Source: an uncultured Porphyromonadaceae bacterium
Lineage (GTDB): Bacteria; Bacteroidota; Bacteroidia; Bacteroidales; Muribaculaceae
Length of the DNA: 14,394 bases
NCBI GenBank assembly: GCA_900541865.1
Contig: UQLO01000047.1
Span: 1-14,394 of the forward strand
Direction: 5' to 3'
A program made the position numbers and the translations under genes. The notes below the pieces were generated by a model. The model saw nothing but the letters and a program-made list of their open reading frames with translations. It did no database searches and was not told the DNA's origin. Positions 14,360 to 14,394 of this stretch are shown piece after piece (the stretch's first letter is position 1; each line of letters begins with the position of its first letter).

Positions 14360-14394
14360 TATCGACGAAAAGCCCCCTCTCTCCTTCTGGAGGG

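Overview
The window looks like chromosomal DNA of a gut-type Bacteroidales bacterium. Four things point there: a type V (Mfa/FimA-class) fimbrial operon, a family 3 glycosidase with a T9SS-like tail, promoter -7 boxes of the Bacteroidetes form TAnnTTTG, and start codons without Shine-Dalgarno sequences. The fairly high GC of the genes and the style of the proteins suggest Muribaculaceae or a relative, but this is inference and no rRNA or marker gene is present to settle it. All seven genes I accept lie on the minus strand, so transcription runs right to left.

Right part (about 11318-14394): a single-gene unit for a secreted GH3 beta-xylosidase/beta-glucosidase-like enzyme. It has a CBM6-like insertion and a short C-terminal sorting-like domain. 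A TACCTTTG -7 box lies just upstream of the gene, and a strong intrinsic terminator follows it (11318-11360). A noncoding segment (10969-11317) then holds a candidate -7 box (TAACTTTG, 11135-11142), a leader of roughly 160 nt and a perfect 16-bp palindrome (11044-11059).

Left part (227-10968): a six-gene fimbrial operon. Order of transcription is: DUF3575 beta-barrel protein; DUF3868 protein with an OmpA-like domain and a TPR-like tail; Mfa1-family major fimbrillin; FimB/Mfa2-family anchor; a 663-residue minor fimbrillin whose C-terminal 293 residues are aromatic repeats; and a DUF4906-like lipoprotein of 1136 residues ending in a FISUMP-like domain. The likely division of labour is: the first two genes form an outer-membrane and periplasmic module, Mfa1 builds the shaft, Mfa2 anchors and limits it, and the last two are accessory or tip adhesins. 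Two non-coding structures interrupt the operon: a heptamer array (CAATTAT x11, plus diverged copies) that supplies the stop codon of the DUF3868 gene, and a GC-rich hairpin between mfa1 and mfa2 that may lower expression of the minor subunits.

Far left (1-226): a cluster of three REP-like palindromes that share a TATGGA foot but have different, internally complementary stems. They sit between T-rich imperfect repeats, directly downstream of the fimbrial operon. The most unusual items are the aromatic (WW-like) repeats of the minor fimbrillin, the heptamer array inside the operon, and the REP-like cluster.
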